Positions 1 to 8,757 of a stretch of DNA of 64,000 bases are shown piece by piece. The stretch lies in the NCBI RefSeq assembly GCF_021532375.1, contig NZ_JAKGAP010000016.1, positions 40,923 to 104,922 of the forward strand, read 5' to 3'. The notes below the pieces were generated by a model, which was not told where the DNA came from, searched no databases, and saw only the letters and a list, made by a program, of their open reading frames with translations. This DNA is from Paenibacillus alkaliterrae (GTDB lineage Bacteria; Bacillota; Bacilli; Paenibacillales; Paenibacillaceae). The translations under genes were made by a program, and so were the position numbers. Each line of letters starts with the position of its first letter. Within the stretch, counting starts at the first letter, position 1.

Positions 1-478
1 TCTCAAGCGCTATGCGTCTGGCCTCCGAATCGTCTTTTGTCCGATGGAGGAGAATGGCCTCCATGATCTGATCGCCGACCGTATGAATAGGTGAAAACGC
101 CTTCATTGGCTCCTGGAAGATCATCGCGATCTCTCCGCCCCGGATACTTCGGATTTCTTTTCCCTTGTCATCGAGCTTAACCAAGTCGACCGTCTCCGAA
201 TTGCCGGTGTTGCCGCGCTTTAACAGGATCTGACCCTCCACTGTTCCAGGATGCGGCACGATGCGGAGCAGCGCCTGGGAAGTGACACTTTTGCCGCACC
301 CGCTCTCTCCGACGATGCCCAGCGTCTTCCCTTTTCGAATCGTGAGGTTCACGCCGTCTACTGATTTTAGCTTTCCTTCATCAAGATGAAAATGGACCTT
401 TAAGTCTTTGACCTCCAGAATGACGTCCGCATTTGCAGCGCCGGCGCCGGCGGATTGTTTTTTTATATTCACACTCAT
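1..478 (-). CDS. Oligopeptide/oligosaccharide ABC transporter ATP-binding protein (OppD/DppD type), truncated by window edge
   Basis: This is the N-terminal part of an ABC ATPase that would power the importer encoded just upstream on the same strand. The ATG at 478 follows an AGGAGG-like site. About 159 residues are visible. The Walker A motif GESGCGKS is at about residues 57-64 and the Q-loop (FQEP) near 120-123, with the longer insert between them that is typical of OppD/DppD proteins. The signature motif and Walker B lie outside the window. It starts 12 nt after the stop of the OppC-type permease, so it belongs to the same operon. The substrate could be peptides or an oligosaccharide, because family-5 systems carry both. 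Confidence 0.9.
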   Translation of the reverse strand, partial: MSVNIKKQSAGAGAANADVILEVKDLKVHFHLDEGKLKSVDGVNLTIRKGKTLGIVGESGCGKSVTSQALLRIVPHPGTVEGQILLKRGNTGNSETVDLVKLDDKGKEIRSIRGGEIAMIFQEPMKAFSPIHTVGDQIMEAILLHRTKDDSEARRIALE

Positions 479-490
479 GGATAGCCCTCC

Positions 491-1648
491 TTATTTGTAG
501 GGGTCGGCTGCATCGCGAAGGCCGTCTCCGAGAAAGTTGAACATCAGCACCGTCAAAATAATAAGCGAAGCAGGCCACAACAACCAAGGATGGTATGCCA
601 GCGTCTCCAGGTTCTGTGCATCCTGAAGAAGGACGCCCCAACTGACCACCGGCGGCATCAGTCCGATTCCGAGAAAGCTGAGCGCGGTTTCACCGAGTAT
701 GGTAGCCGGGATTGATAACGTTATACTGACAATGATATAACTGGCAAAGGAAGGCAGAAGGTGTTTGGTCACGATCCGCATGTCACTCGCTCCTGCCAAA
801 CGAGCCGCCATCGTAAAGTCTTCTTCCCGCAAGGATAAGATTTTACCCCTTACGACCCTGGCAAGTCCCGTCCATCCGATGATCGAAAAAATGATGATCA
901 TGCCGAAATAAATCTCCAGCGCTGACCAGTTTCGCGGCATTGCCGCAGCCAAGGCCATCCATAATGGGATGGTGGGAATACAGATCAGCAGATCGATCGT
1001 ACGCTGTATGACGGTATCCGTAAAGCCTCCAAGGTAGCCGGAAAGGCCTCCGAGCAGCAATCCCAATACCAGAGTCAAAACAATTCCAAGGATACCGAAG
1101 GCCAGGGAGATCCTTCCTCCATAAAGCATTCGGGACAGGAGGTCACGGCCGAGATCGTCGGTTCCCGCCAGAAACATCGGGGCATTAGGATCCTTGGTCC
1201 CGAATAGATGAATGTCCGAATTAAATAAACCCCACATTTTATATTCCGAGCCTTTTACGAAAAAATAAATGTAATACGGCTTGGATTTATCTTCCTGGAA
1301 AGTGCGGCGAAACGTCTTTTGATCCACCGTCATTTTCATGTCGTATACGAAGGGACGGAGGCTGAATCCCGTTTCCTTGCTGTAAAAGTGGATGCCCTGC
1401 GGCGGCGTATTCTTGTATTCGGAAAACCGTTCGAGCGGAACTTTCGGTGACAAAAACTCACAGAAGATGGCGGACAGATACAAGAGAATCAGCACGATCG
1501 CCGAAAACATGGCCATCTTATGTTTCTTGAATTTCCACCACATCAGCTGCCATTGCGAGGCAACTTCGAAAGCTTCCGTTTTTTCAGGTTTCTTAGTCGT
1601 TTTTGATCTAATCCGGTACGATTTCCATTTCTCTACTACTGTATTCAA
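491..1648 (-). CDS. ABC transporter permease, OppC/DppC type
   Basis: Membrane permease of 385 residues for a family-5 type importer. A basic cytoplasmic N-terminus of about 45 residues is followed by one membrane helix. Then comes an unusually long extracytoplasmic loop of about 95 residues, and a five-helix core with the EAA-type loop near residues 270-300 (AARLAGASD). OppC proteins with a long loop after the first helix are common in importers for plant-oligosaccharide-like solutes, so the loop argues mildly for a sugar-containing substrate. Its ATG overlaps the stop of the upstream permease by 4 nt, which indicates translational coupling. Confidence 0.92.
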   Translation of the reverse strand: MNTVVEKWKSYRIRSKTTKKPEKTEAFEVASQWQLMWWKFKKHKMAMFSAIVLILLYLSAIFCEFLSPKVPLERFSEYKNTPPQGIHFYSKETGFSLRPFVYDMKMTVDQKTFRRTFQEDKSKPYYIYFFVKGSEYKMWGLFNSDIHLFGTKDPNAPMFLAGTDDLGRDLLSRMLYGGRISLAFGILGIVLTLVLGLLLGGLSGYLGGFTDTVIQRTIDLLICIPTIPLWMALAAAMPRNWSALEIYFGMIIIFSIIGWTGLARVVRGKILSLREEDFTMAARLAGASDMRIVTKHLLPSFASYIIVSITLSIPATILGETALSFLGIGLMPPVVSWGVLLQDAQNLETLAYHPWLLWPASLIILTVLMFNFLGDGLRDAADPYK

Positions 1649-2643
1649 TCCGCAACCCCCCCAAAACGAATCCGCGGGTCAAGCCACGCCAGCAGAATGT
1701 CGGACAGCAGCGTTCCGAGAACCGTCAATACACTGACGATGAGCAGGAAGCTGCCGGCCAGATACATATCCTGGAACATCAAAGCACGCAAGAGGATTGG
1801 CCCCGTCGTCGGGGTGTTCAGAACAATCGATACGATCGCTTCACCCGAAATGAGTGCGGGCAGCGTCCAGCCGATAGTGCTGATCAGTGGATTAATCGCC
1901 ATCCGGACCGGGTACTTATACAGCAACCTCCCTTCTTCGACCCCTTTGGCACGCGCCGTTATGACATACTGCTTCGATAGTTCGTCAAGCAGCATGCCGC
2001 GCATGACCCGGATGAGTCCCGCCGTACCGGACATGCCGATTACGACGACGGGCAGAACAAGTCGGGGAAGCATGTCGAGCACTTTGGCCATGCTCCAAGG
2101 GGCATCCACGTATTCCGGTGAGAATAGTCCTGTTATCGACACGCCTGTATTGACAAATACGACATAAAGGACAACCAAGGCAATCAGAAAACCGGGTACC
2201 GCGAGTCCGATAAAGCCGATGAAAGTGAACACATAGTCCAATATCGAATACTGATGGGTGGCAGAATAAATCCCGATCGGAATGGCAACAATCCAAACGA
2301 AAATTAATGAAATGACTGAAATGACCATCGTCAGCATAAGCCGGTCGCCAATCACTTCGGACACGGGTTGGTTCCATTGGAAAGACCGGCCCAGGTCCCC
2401 TTCCAGCAGCATGTTTTTCATCCAGATCAGATACTGCATAATAAAAGGCTGGTCCAGCCCGTATTGTTTCTGCAGATTTAGAATGGTGCCTTCATCCACG
2501 TCCGTACCTGACATCTCCAACTGCTGAATATAGGTATCAAGAAAATCTCCAGGCGGAAGTTGGATAATGAAAAAGACAATAATGCTGATCGCGATGAGCA
2601 GCGGAATCAACTGCAGCACGCGGTAGCCTATGTAGTTGAGCAT
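1645..2643 (-). CDS. ABC transporter permease, OppB/DppB type
   Basis: Integral membrane permease of 332 residues that pairs with the adjacent OppC-type subunit. It has the usual OppB layout: an N-terminal helix from residue 9, a hydrophilic extracytoplasmic segment, then five helices with the ATPase-contact (EAA) loop near residues 220-250 (ARAKGVEEG). The start has a clear AGGAGG site. It lies 93 nt after the binding-protein gene, and that gap holds a hairpin that may lower permease expression relative to the binding protein. Confidence 0.92.
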   Translation of the reverse strand: MLNYIGYRVLQLIPLLIAISIIVFFIIQLPPGDFLDTYIQQLEMSGTDVDEGTILNLQKQYGLDQPFIMQYLIWMKNMLLEGDLGRSFQWNQPVSEVIGDRLMLTMVISVISLIFVWIVAIPIGIYSATHQYSILDYVFTFIGFIGLAVPGFLIALVVLYVVFVNTGVSITGLFSPEYVDAPWSMAKVLDMLPRLVLPVVVIGMSGTAGLIRVMRGMLLDELSKQYVITARAKGVEEGRLLYKYPVRMAINPLISTIGWTLPALISGEAIVSIVLNTPTTGPILLRALMFQDMYLAGSFLLIVSVLTVLGTLLSDILLAWLDPRIRFGGVAD

Positions 2644-2683
2644 TGTTTTCCTCCTTTGGCGGTTATCGGGCTGCGAAGAGGGT

Positions 2684-2722
2684 AAGCCCAGGCGACTGAC
2701 GGCTTTCGCAGTATCTGGGCTT
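2684..2722 (-). terminator. Intercistronic hairpin between binding-protein and permease genes
   Basis: AAGCCCAG at 2684-2691 pairs with CTGGGCTT at 2715-2722, giving an 8-bp stem. There is no strong T-tract, so this is more likely an RNA-stabilising or attenuating hairpin than a full terminator. Such hairpins often keep binding-protein mRNA more abundant than permease mRNA. Confidence 0.4.
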
Positions 2723-2736
2723 TATGGGCTTGTTTC

Positions 2737-4737
2737 CTATTCGGCGTAGAAGAACTGTTCGCCGCTGAAGTTGGCTGCGATCGCGAATGCTTGATCATTC
2801 GGGATGTTTTTCAGCTTACTGTTCACGATCAGCGGCTGCTTCACATTCTCAATGTGAACGAAATAATAATTCTTCTCGCCCATAACCTTCTTCAGTTCCT
2901 CGAACGTCGCTCTCGCGTCTTCGGGATTGCTGATAGACGCTTTATCAATCGTACGGTAGAATTCTTTTGCTTCATCCGACGGCTTTACGCCTTTTTTGCC
3001 TCCCGACGTATGATACATCTCCCATGCGGGGGCCCATATGGACTGACCCCAATCGCCCATATACCAAAGCGGGGTGTGGGTCCAAATCATCGTGGCCTTC
3101 AATTCGTTAGCTTCGCGGCGTTTACCCCAAAGCGTCTGATCGATCGTTTTCATCTGAACATCAAGCCCGAGCTGCTTCCACATCTCTACGATCAATTCCG
3201 TCAGCGGTACGATATCGGGCGCCTGAGCTCCGATTTCAAAAGGAATCGTAAACTTCTTGCCGTCCGGGCCTTGGCGAAAACCGTCCGGTCCTTTCTTCAT
3301 TCCCATCTCATCCAACAACTTATTGGCTTCTTCAATGTTATAAGTCGGGTCTTCAAATTTGGAAGGCTCCGCAAATCCGAAGTAAATGGTGTCAATAATT
3401 TCATCACGGTTAATCGCCATGTTCAGAGCTTTGCGGAAACGAACGTCCTGCACAACCTTTTGCCAATTCGTGTCTTTATGCGAAAAATTGAGGAATATGT
3501 CGCTTGGCGTTACGTGCATGTTCGACAGCAGCGCCGAGTATCCGTTCTTCTCGTTTTCCTTGTACAGAGGCATCTTTACCAGAGCAGCTGATTCACGCGA
3601 AAAATCGACTTCACCGGCAATGGTTTTGAGCGTGACCATTTCGATGTCCTGCACGAGCGTGCTTTGAATCGTGTCGATATAAGGAAGCTGATTGCCTGCC
3701 GGATCCACTTTGAAGTAATAAGGGTTCCGTTCGAACGTAGCGTTCGTTTTCGTTTTCTTCACGAACATCCAAGGATACAGTACGGGGAATCCGACGGCTT
3801 TCGAGTTGGTCAGTTCCCAGTTCGTAATATCTTTATCATTGAAGAGGTTTATCCACTCGCCTTTCTGGAAGCCTGACTTTTTGATTTCCGCTTCCAAGGC
3901 AGCCAAGTCGGTATATTTCTTGTGGAACTGCTTCAGATAATGCGACGGTCGAAGCAGTTCGGAGTAACCCCTCCAGCCTTGGATCGCAAGACGGATCAGC
4001 AATCCGCCATATGGCTGATCATAAGAGATCTTAAAGGTATACTCATCAACGAGTTCAAATTTCATAGGCGTTCCGGAAGCGTTTCCACCCGAGTTCAGCC
4101 AAGCAGGGAAAATCGGAGTAAGCTCCTTGTTGAACAAAATGTCTTCAACGGTAAACCGGACATCTTCCGTCGTTACCGGCTTGCCGTCCGACCACTTCAA
4201 GCCTTTGCGCATGAAGAAAGTGAACGTCTTCTCGTCCTCGCTCATTTCGTAGTCCTTCAGTACGTTCCCAGTAATTTCTTCGCCCAAAATACCAGGGGTG
4301 TTCAGCAGCGGCTCATTGTTCATGACGAACACATCCGCATCCCAATCCACAGCGGACGTTACGGTCCGAAGCGTGCCGCCGTATTTGCCGATTTCGTATT
4401 TGAGTTGGGAAGCCGGTATTTCATTCGTGATTTTATAGTCTTCCGGCAGCCTTTCTTTGACCGGCGGAAGCGACTTGGAATCTAATATGGGAGACTGTTT
4501 GAAATCTGTAATTACCGCCGGTGCTCCGGCAGTGTCCCCGGTACCGCCTGCGCCTGCCTCTTCTGCCGGTTCTTCATCGGCCGCAGCAGGTCCGGTTTCC
4601 ACCGTGTTCGCAGCCTCGTTCTCGGGATTGGAGGACATTTCCGCTCCTCCGCCGCTGAGGCATCCGCTTAAAACCGTGGTTAAAGCAAGCATCAGGACGA
4701 AAAGCAATGACAACCCTTTTTTCATTTTCCTTTTCAT
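2737..4737 (-). CDS. ABC transporter substrate-binding lipoprotein, family 5 (SBP_bac_5)
   Basis: Extracellular solute-binding lipoprotein of about 666 residues, longer than a typical OppA/DppA (about 540). The N-terminus has lysines, a hydrophobic stretch and a lipobox ending SGC, so Cys26 would be lipidated. A low-complexity Glu/Ala/Gly linker follows, then the family-5 fold with the characteristic WSDGKPVTTEDVRFT segment. The ATG at 4737 was chosen because GAGGAGG stands 6 nt upstream. An in-frame ATG at 4743 directly abuts the ribosome site. It is the first gene of the importer operon and has a cre-like operator in its leader. The ligand is unknown. Confidence 0.9.
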   Translation of the reverse strand: MKRKMKKGLSLLFVLMLALTTVLSGCLSGGGAEMSSNPENEAANTVETGPAAADEEPAEEAGAGGTGDTAGAPAVITDFKQSPILDSKSLPPVKERLPEDYKITNEIPASQLKYEIGKYGGTLRTVTSAVDWDADVFVMNNEPLLNTPGILGEEITGNVLKDYEMSEDEKTFTFFMRKGLKWSDGKPVTTEDVRFTVEDILFNKELTPIFPAWLNSGGNASGTPMKFELVDEYTFKISYDQPYGGLLIRLAIQGWRGYSELLRPSHYLKQFHKKYTDLAALEAEIKKSGFQKGEWINLFNDKDITNWELTNSKAVGFPVLYPWMFVKKTKTNATFERNPYYFKVDPAGNQLPYIDTIQSTLVQDIEMVTLKTIAGEVDFSRESAALVKMPLYKENEKNGYSALLSNMHVTPSDIFLNFSHKDTNWQKVVQDVRFRKALNMAINRDEIIDTIYFGFAEPSKFEDPTYNIEEANKLLDEMGMKKGPDGFRQGPDGKKFTIPFEIGAQAPDIVPLTELIVEMWKQLGLDVQMKTIDQTLWGKRREANELKATMIWTHTPLWYMGDWGQSIWAPAWEMYHTSGGKKGVKPSDEAKEFYRTIDKASISNPEDARATFEELKKVMGEKNYYFVHIENVKQPLIVNSKLKNIPNDQAFAIAANFSGEQFFYAE

Positions 4738-4788
4738 AGACATCCTCCTCGAATCATAAGCTTTTGGTGGTTCCCGCCCCGCCAGTAT

Positions 4789-4802
4789 CGTAAGCGTTTA
4801 CA
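4789..4802 (-). promoter_or_regulatory. Candidate cre (CcpA) operator
   Basis: Read on the minus strand this is TGTAAACGCTTACG, which matches the cre consensus TGNAARCGNWWWCA at every position except the last base. It lies about 50 nt upstream of the binding-protein start, inside the leader or promoter. That placement would give carbon catabolite repression of the importer operon. Confidence 0.6.
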
Positions 4803-4937
4803 AACCGAAGTGAAAGTCTGTAAACGGCTACACCTCTCGATCGGAACGAACAAGGGTTACGCTTTCATCATACAAAAGGAATGTCATGGCGTATTTACAA
4901 AAACAGTAGATAGATTTGCATTTATTCTAGATTTTGA

Positions 4938-5813
4938 TCATGGTGGAGAAAATGTTGTCGGAAGCTGCCTGAATTCGCTCGGTGTAAGTCCGGTTTCTTT
5001 TTTGAAGTTGTTGCTAAAATAATGAATGCTCGCATATCCCAGGCTTTCGGCGATCGACTCGATCGAATCCCCTTTCAGCAGCGCCTGCTTCGCTTGTTTG
5101 ATTCGCTCGTCAATCAGATATTGCTTGGGATTTTTGCCGACTTCGCGAAAGAAAAGCCACGTAAAATAATTTGGATGGTATCCGCATAGCTTAGCCAGTT
5201 CCGCCACGGACCATGATTTTGCCGATTGCTCTCGCATGACGGCCAGCGCAGGCTCGATCTTGCTGATGAGCTCCCCGGATGTCCGATTCCCCAGATGCCT
5301 GACAACAACCGTAATCAGCTCCATCAGCAGAGCCCTCAATACAAACGGGTAGCCGACATACTCGTTTTGATATTCCTTCACGATTCTCATCATTAATGAT
5401 TCCACCCCGGCAATGGAAAAATGATGCGGAATTGTAACATCCCCGTAGCCGGAAACTGTCAGCTGACAAGATTCGGCTTTCTCCCATATCTGATCCGGGG
5501 ATGCGTCCCGGATCAGATAAGCGGGGTGAACCGGTTCCGGGGAGGATTCATGCCATGAAAAATGTAAACTGAAAAATTCAGTCGGGCGGATCACCGAGAG
5601 GACGTGAGCGGTTTTTGATCCGTAAAAGACACATTCCCCGGGCAGGATAGGGTAGCGATCCGGGCCCAGCTGCAGCAGTGCTTCCCCCGATATGACACAG
5701 AAAAATTGCGAGTCCGGAATTATGCGCGGTCCCCATCGGTCACCCGGCTCGGAGTACGAGCGGCTTGCAAAATTAACAGTAGGGGTAAGATCGAAAAAAG
5801 TCCCCATGTGCAT
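4938..5813 (-). CDS. AraC-family transcriptional regulator with N-terminal cupin
   Basis: Regulator of 291 residues. The N-terminal half resembles an AraC ligand-binding cupin (ILPGECVFYGSKTAHV). The last 100 residues carry the two helix-turn-helix motifs of the AraC/XylS family (VAELAKLCGYHPNYF and SIAESLGYASIHYFS). The ATG at 5813 was chosen because AGGAGGA lies 9 nt upstream; an upstream in-frame start at 5840 has no ribosome site. It sits between the importer operon and a divergent oxygenase gene and may control both. The inducer is unknown. Confidence 0.9.
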   Translation of the reverse strand: MHMGTFFDLTPTVNFASRSYSEPGDRWGPRIIPDSQFFCVISGEALLQLGPDRYPILPGECVFYGSKTAHVLSVIRPTEFFSLHFSWHESSPEPVHPAYLIRDASPDQIWEKAESCQLTVSGYGDVTIPHHFSIAGVESLMMRIVKEYQNEYVGYPFVLRALLMELITVVVRHLGNRTSGELISKIEPALAVMREQSAKSWSVAELAKLCGYHPNYFTWLFFREVGKNPKQYLIDERIKQAKQALLKGDSIESIAESLGYASIHYFSNNFKKETGLTPSEFRQLPTTFSPP

Positions 5814-5954
5814 GAATGTATCTCCTCCTACACTTCGCAAAAATATGGAATAAGTGTAAATCTCACTGTTGTTTTTCTAAATACGCCATAACGTTCCTTT
5901 GCTATATTTAAAGCGTAACCAAAAATATATTCGTTCGATGGAGAGGTGCAACCG

Positions 5955-6797
5955 ATGTTATCTGAAGCCCAATTGGAAGAGTTCGAAAGAAACGGTTTTA
6001 TTAAAGGCGATGTCATCCTCAGTGACGAGGAAGTAGAGACGCTTCGCCTGGAGCTTGACAACGTTATGGAGGGAAAATCGGTCAAGAAGCCGGTCCTCAG
6101 TCACAACATGCTGGAAGGTTCGCTGTACGATAATATGAAAATGACCGTAAACGAGAGGGTCGTCCAGATCGTTAACATCTGGATGGCAAGCGACGCCTTC
6201 TTCAATCATGCTGCGAATCAACGAATATGCGAAGAAATCGCACAAATGAGCAAAACGGATACCGTCCGCATTTGGCATGATCAGGTACAGTACAAACCGC
6301 CGGTTTCCGGAGGACCGACCGGATGGCATCAGGACCACCCGCTGTGGCCGATCATTCAGCCCGCAGATCTGGTCAGTGCCTGGGTGGCGCTAGACGATGC
6401 GGTCATCGAGAACGGATGCATGTGGATGGTTCCAGGCAGCCACAAGTGGGGGAACCACCAGAAATACCTGGCCAGTACAAAAGATTTTATGCCCTATCAT
6501 AGAGAGCCGGAGTTACTGCCTGAAGATGCCGTAGTGAATGCCGTTCCATTCGAGATCAAGAAGGGACAAGTAGGTTATCATCACTGTCTTACCTGGCACG
6601 GCAGTCCCCATAACCGTTCGGAATTAAAACGGAGGGCGATCGCGGTTCATTATATGCCGGGCCATACCCGTTACGAACCTTCTACTAACCATCCGATGCA
6701 TGATTACGTGACCGTGAAACCCGGAGAGATTCTCAGCGGCGATCATTTCCCCGTTGTTTATACGAAAACGGCCACACCAGCATCCGAGACCGTATGA
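5955..6797 (+). CDS. Phytanoyl-CoA dioxygenase (PhyH) family Fe(II)/2-oxoglutarate oxygenase
   Basis: Predicted non-haem iron, 2-oxoglutarate-dependent oxygenase of 280 residues. The iron-binding facial triad is visible as HQD at residues 125-127 and the distal His in WHGSPHNRS near residue 215, with a downstream Arg suited to binding 2-oxoglutarate. Length and motifs fit PhyH proteins of the type found in sugar-metabolism clusters; nothing identifies the substrate. The ATG at 5955 has GGAGAGG 8 nt upstream; a GTG at 5946 overlaps that site and is less likely. It is transcribed away from the AraC regulator, and a strong terminator follows. Confidence 0.88.
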   Translation: MLSEAQLEEFERNGFIKGDVILSDEEVETLRLELDNVMEGKSVKKPVLSHNMLEGSLYDNMKMTVNERVVQIVNIWMASDAFFNHAANQRICEEIAQMSKTDTVRIWHDQVQYKPPVSGGPTGWHQDHPLWPIIQPADLVSAWVALDDAVIENGCMWMVPGSHKWGNHQKYLASTKDFMPYHREPELLPEDAVVNAVPFEIKKGQVGYHHCLTWHGSPHNRSELKRRAIAVHYMPGHTRYEPSTNHPMHDYVTVKPGEILSGDHFPVVYTKTATPASETV

Positions 6798-6859
6798 ATC
6801 GAATCCTTATCAGAGATTTGACATCCATGAAAGGTGTAGAGGATTACCCGATTTGCCTC

Positions 6860-6886
6860 AAAAGGCTGCCAGACAGGCAGCCTTTT
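6860..6886 (+). terminator. Rho-independent terminator after the PhyH gene
   Basis: An 11-bp stem (AAAAGGCTGCC with GGCAGCCTTTT) closes a 5-nt loop and runs into a T-tract. On the opposite strand the A-rich foot supplies T residues, so it could also end the converging minus-strand operon whose last gene stops at 6911. Confidence 0.85.
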
Positions 6887-6910
6887 TCTAATGTGAATTT
6901 ACATTATCGA

Positions 6911-7303
6911 TCATCTTATCGGATATGCCATCACCGACATCAGCGCGTTCTCCGCCTGGGCCGCATCAAGCCTGCTGTACTGCACGACGACCGGAATATC
7001 GCTTGTCACTTCGATCGCATAGGGAACACCAACAGGAATTGGCTCACCATTCTTAAGCAGGGAGCTCGTTCGAATATGATTCGTTCGCCTTGGCGGAACG
7101 ACCACCAGAATATCCTCCATCGGATCGCGGTCCTCGAAATAAATCGTCAACCGCACAGACGCTTCTTCGGAAGAACAGTTCAGAACGCATACCGACTCAT
7201 GGCTGACCAGTGTCCCCGAGCTTATTTCCGGTATGTACCCATCCGGAATAAACCAATGATTTTCTCCTCTTGCCTCGTACATGTGCGACACCCTTTCATT
7301 CAT
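6911..7303 (-). CDS. ASRT-family (sensory rhodopsin transducer-like, PF07100) small protein
   Basis: Small protein of 130 residues that I recognise as related to the Anabaena sensory rhodopsin transducer. Shared landmarks in order are GYIP, SHESVCVLN, a TIYFEDRDP segment, VPPRRTNHIR, and near the C-terminus VVVQYSRLDAAQAENAL. The family is a beta-sandwich proposed to bind small molecules, possibly sugars. No rhodopsin gene is present here. It is the last gene of a long sugar-uptake/oxidoreductase operon and starts 4 nt after a hydrolase stop. A second in-frame ATG at 7282 has a better ribosome site (AAAGGGTG, 6-8 nt upstream) and may be the true start. Confidence 0.85.
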   Translation of the reverse strand: MNERVSHMYEARGENHWFIPDGYIPEISSGTLVSHESVCVLNCSSEEASVRLTIYFEDRDPMEDILVVVPPRRTNHIRTSSLLKNGEPIPVGVPYAIEVTSDIPVVVQYSRLDAAQAENALMSVMAYPIR

Positions 7304-7307
7304 GGAA

Positions 7308-8741
7308 TCAATGCTGCCGGTACGTGTTTAGCGTTTGCACAGCCATGTCGAAACGTTCGCGCTGCGGCTCCCGGCACCAATCCTCCCAAGTCATGCCTGC
7401 GGAAGCCAGAATTTGCTCGATTCGCCTCCGGAACGGCAGACCGGCCTCCTTAAGCTGGCGGTTCATCGGATCTTCCCGTCCGTTCAGCTTGCGTTCAACC
7501 CATCCGTCCAACTGGCGCTCAAACCGGTCGACCAATTCCGGCTGCAAATCAGCCAGGTTGACCGTTTCGGCAGGATCGGCAGCCAAATCGTACAACTCCC
7601 TTGGCGGACGATTGAACGGTCCCGAATCGTAGGTGCGGATAAATTTGTAGTCCGCGGTTCGTATCCCTCTCGCCGCCTGCCATGCGCATTCACTAAGGTA
7701 TACTGTCCCGTGCGTTCCATCCGTCTCGCCTTGAATGGCCGGCCACAGGCTTTTTCCGTCAAGTCCGTCAGGATCGCCAAGCCTCGACCGGTCGATTCCG
7801 GACGGAGACTCGTTTCGGACGGCTTCCAAAATCGTCGGCAGCAGGTCGACCTGCTGAACAAGTCCGGAAACCCGGCGCCCCGCCGGGATCCGTCCGGGCC
7901 ATCGCATAATCAGGGGAACATGAACGGTAGGTTCGTACAATCCGCAGTGATCCCAATAAATGTCGTGCTCGGTAAGACTTTCACCATGGTCGCCGAACAG
8001 AATGAGGAGCGTATCGTCCTGAATCCCGAGCTTCTTCAAATGATCGTCCAGGTCCTGCAGCCTGTCGTCCAAATAGCGGATTTCCGCATCATAGAGAGAA
8101 TCGAAATAACCGCTGTCGGTAACCGGTCCTACCAGATCATAATGATGATGCTTAAAGAAAGGATAGGCCGGGTGATTGTATGCCCGCTCCATGCTTTTGT
8201 TCGCCGGGTCATAAGGGTCCCGGTCGGTTTCGTAGAAATCAGGGATGTAAGATTGCGGCGGCAGATAGGGCGTGTGGGCATCCCAATAATGCAGGAACAG
8301 AAAGAACGACTCGTCTTTATGCTGCTCGATCCAGGGCATCGCCAAGTCGTTGACGGTACGTCCGTCAATCCAGCGGTTGCCGCCGACACTGTTCATATAA
8401 TAACGGTAACCTCTGGCAAACCATTCTTTTAACTGGTACAAATTGTCCACCGCCGAAGTTGTGAACCCCGCGGAGCGCAGCATGGTCGGCAGCCATGCGG
8501 TTGATTTCGGCAAATGCGTCAGCTCCGAACCATGCGATACGATGCCTGTCGTGAGGCCGATTTTTCCGGAAAATATCCCGGTGTGGGCCACTTCGGTAGG
8601 AATATCCGCCGCGTATGCCCGTTCGAACAATACGCCTTGTCCGGCTATACGGTCCAAATGCGGACTCGTCGGTTTTTTATAGCCGTATCCGCTTAGCCGG
8701 GAGGCGCGAAGCGTGTCCAGTGAAATCAGAATGATTTTCAT
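7308..8741 (-). CDS. Sulfatase-fold (alkaline phosphatase superfamily) hydrolase with Thr at the nucleophile position
   Basis: Soluble enzyme of 477 residues with the sulfatase domain (PF00884). Metal-site landmarks are D9 in SLDTLRASR and the GDHGES motif near residue 250. The segment that in true sulfatases reads C/S-x-P-x-R, ten residues before a conserved Gly, here reads T49-E-V-A-H. It therefore cannot form formylglycine and probably uses Thr, as phosphodiesterases and phosphoglycerol transferases of the superfamily do. The C-terminal region contains the usual 'LYDLAADPAETVNLAD' element. It lies 16 nt downstream of the APS-kinase-like gene. Annotation as sulfatase would be misleading; the substrate is unknown. 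Confidence 0.88.
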   Translation of the reverse strand: MKIILISLDTLRASRLSGYGYKKPTSPHLDRIAGQGVLFERAYAADIPTEVAHTGIFSGKIGLTTGIVSHGSELTHLPKSTAWLPTMLRSAGFTTSAVDNLYQLKEWFARGYRYYMNSVGGNRWIDGRTVNDLAMPWIEQHKDESFFLFLHYWDAHTPYLPPQSYIPDFYETDRDPYDPANKSMERAYNHPAYPFFKHHHYDLVGPVTDSGYFDSLYDAEIRYLDDRLQDLDDHLKKLGIQDDTLLILFGDHGESLTEHDIYWDHCGLYEPTVHVPLIMRWPGRIPAGRRVSGLVQQVDLLPTILEAVRNESPSGIDRSRLGDPDGLDGKSLWPAIQGETDGTHGTVYLSECAWQAARGIRTADYKFIRTYDSGPFNRPPRELYDLAADPAETVNLADLQPELVDRFERQLDGWVERKLNGREDPMNRQLKEAGLPFRRRIEQILASAGMTWEDWCREPQRERFDMAVQTLNTYRQH

Positions 8742-8757
8742 GTTGTTTCGTATCCTC

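Noticed and set aside
7335..8432. 365-codon plus-strand frame opposite the sulfatase-fold gene
   Set aside because: Antisense shadow of a clear alkaline-phosphatase-superfamily gene, with no ribosome site or family resemblance.
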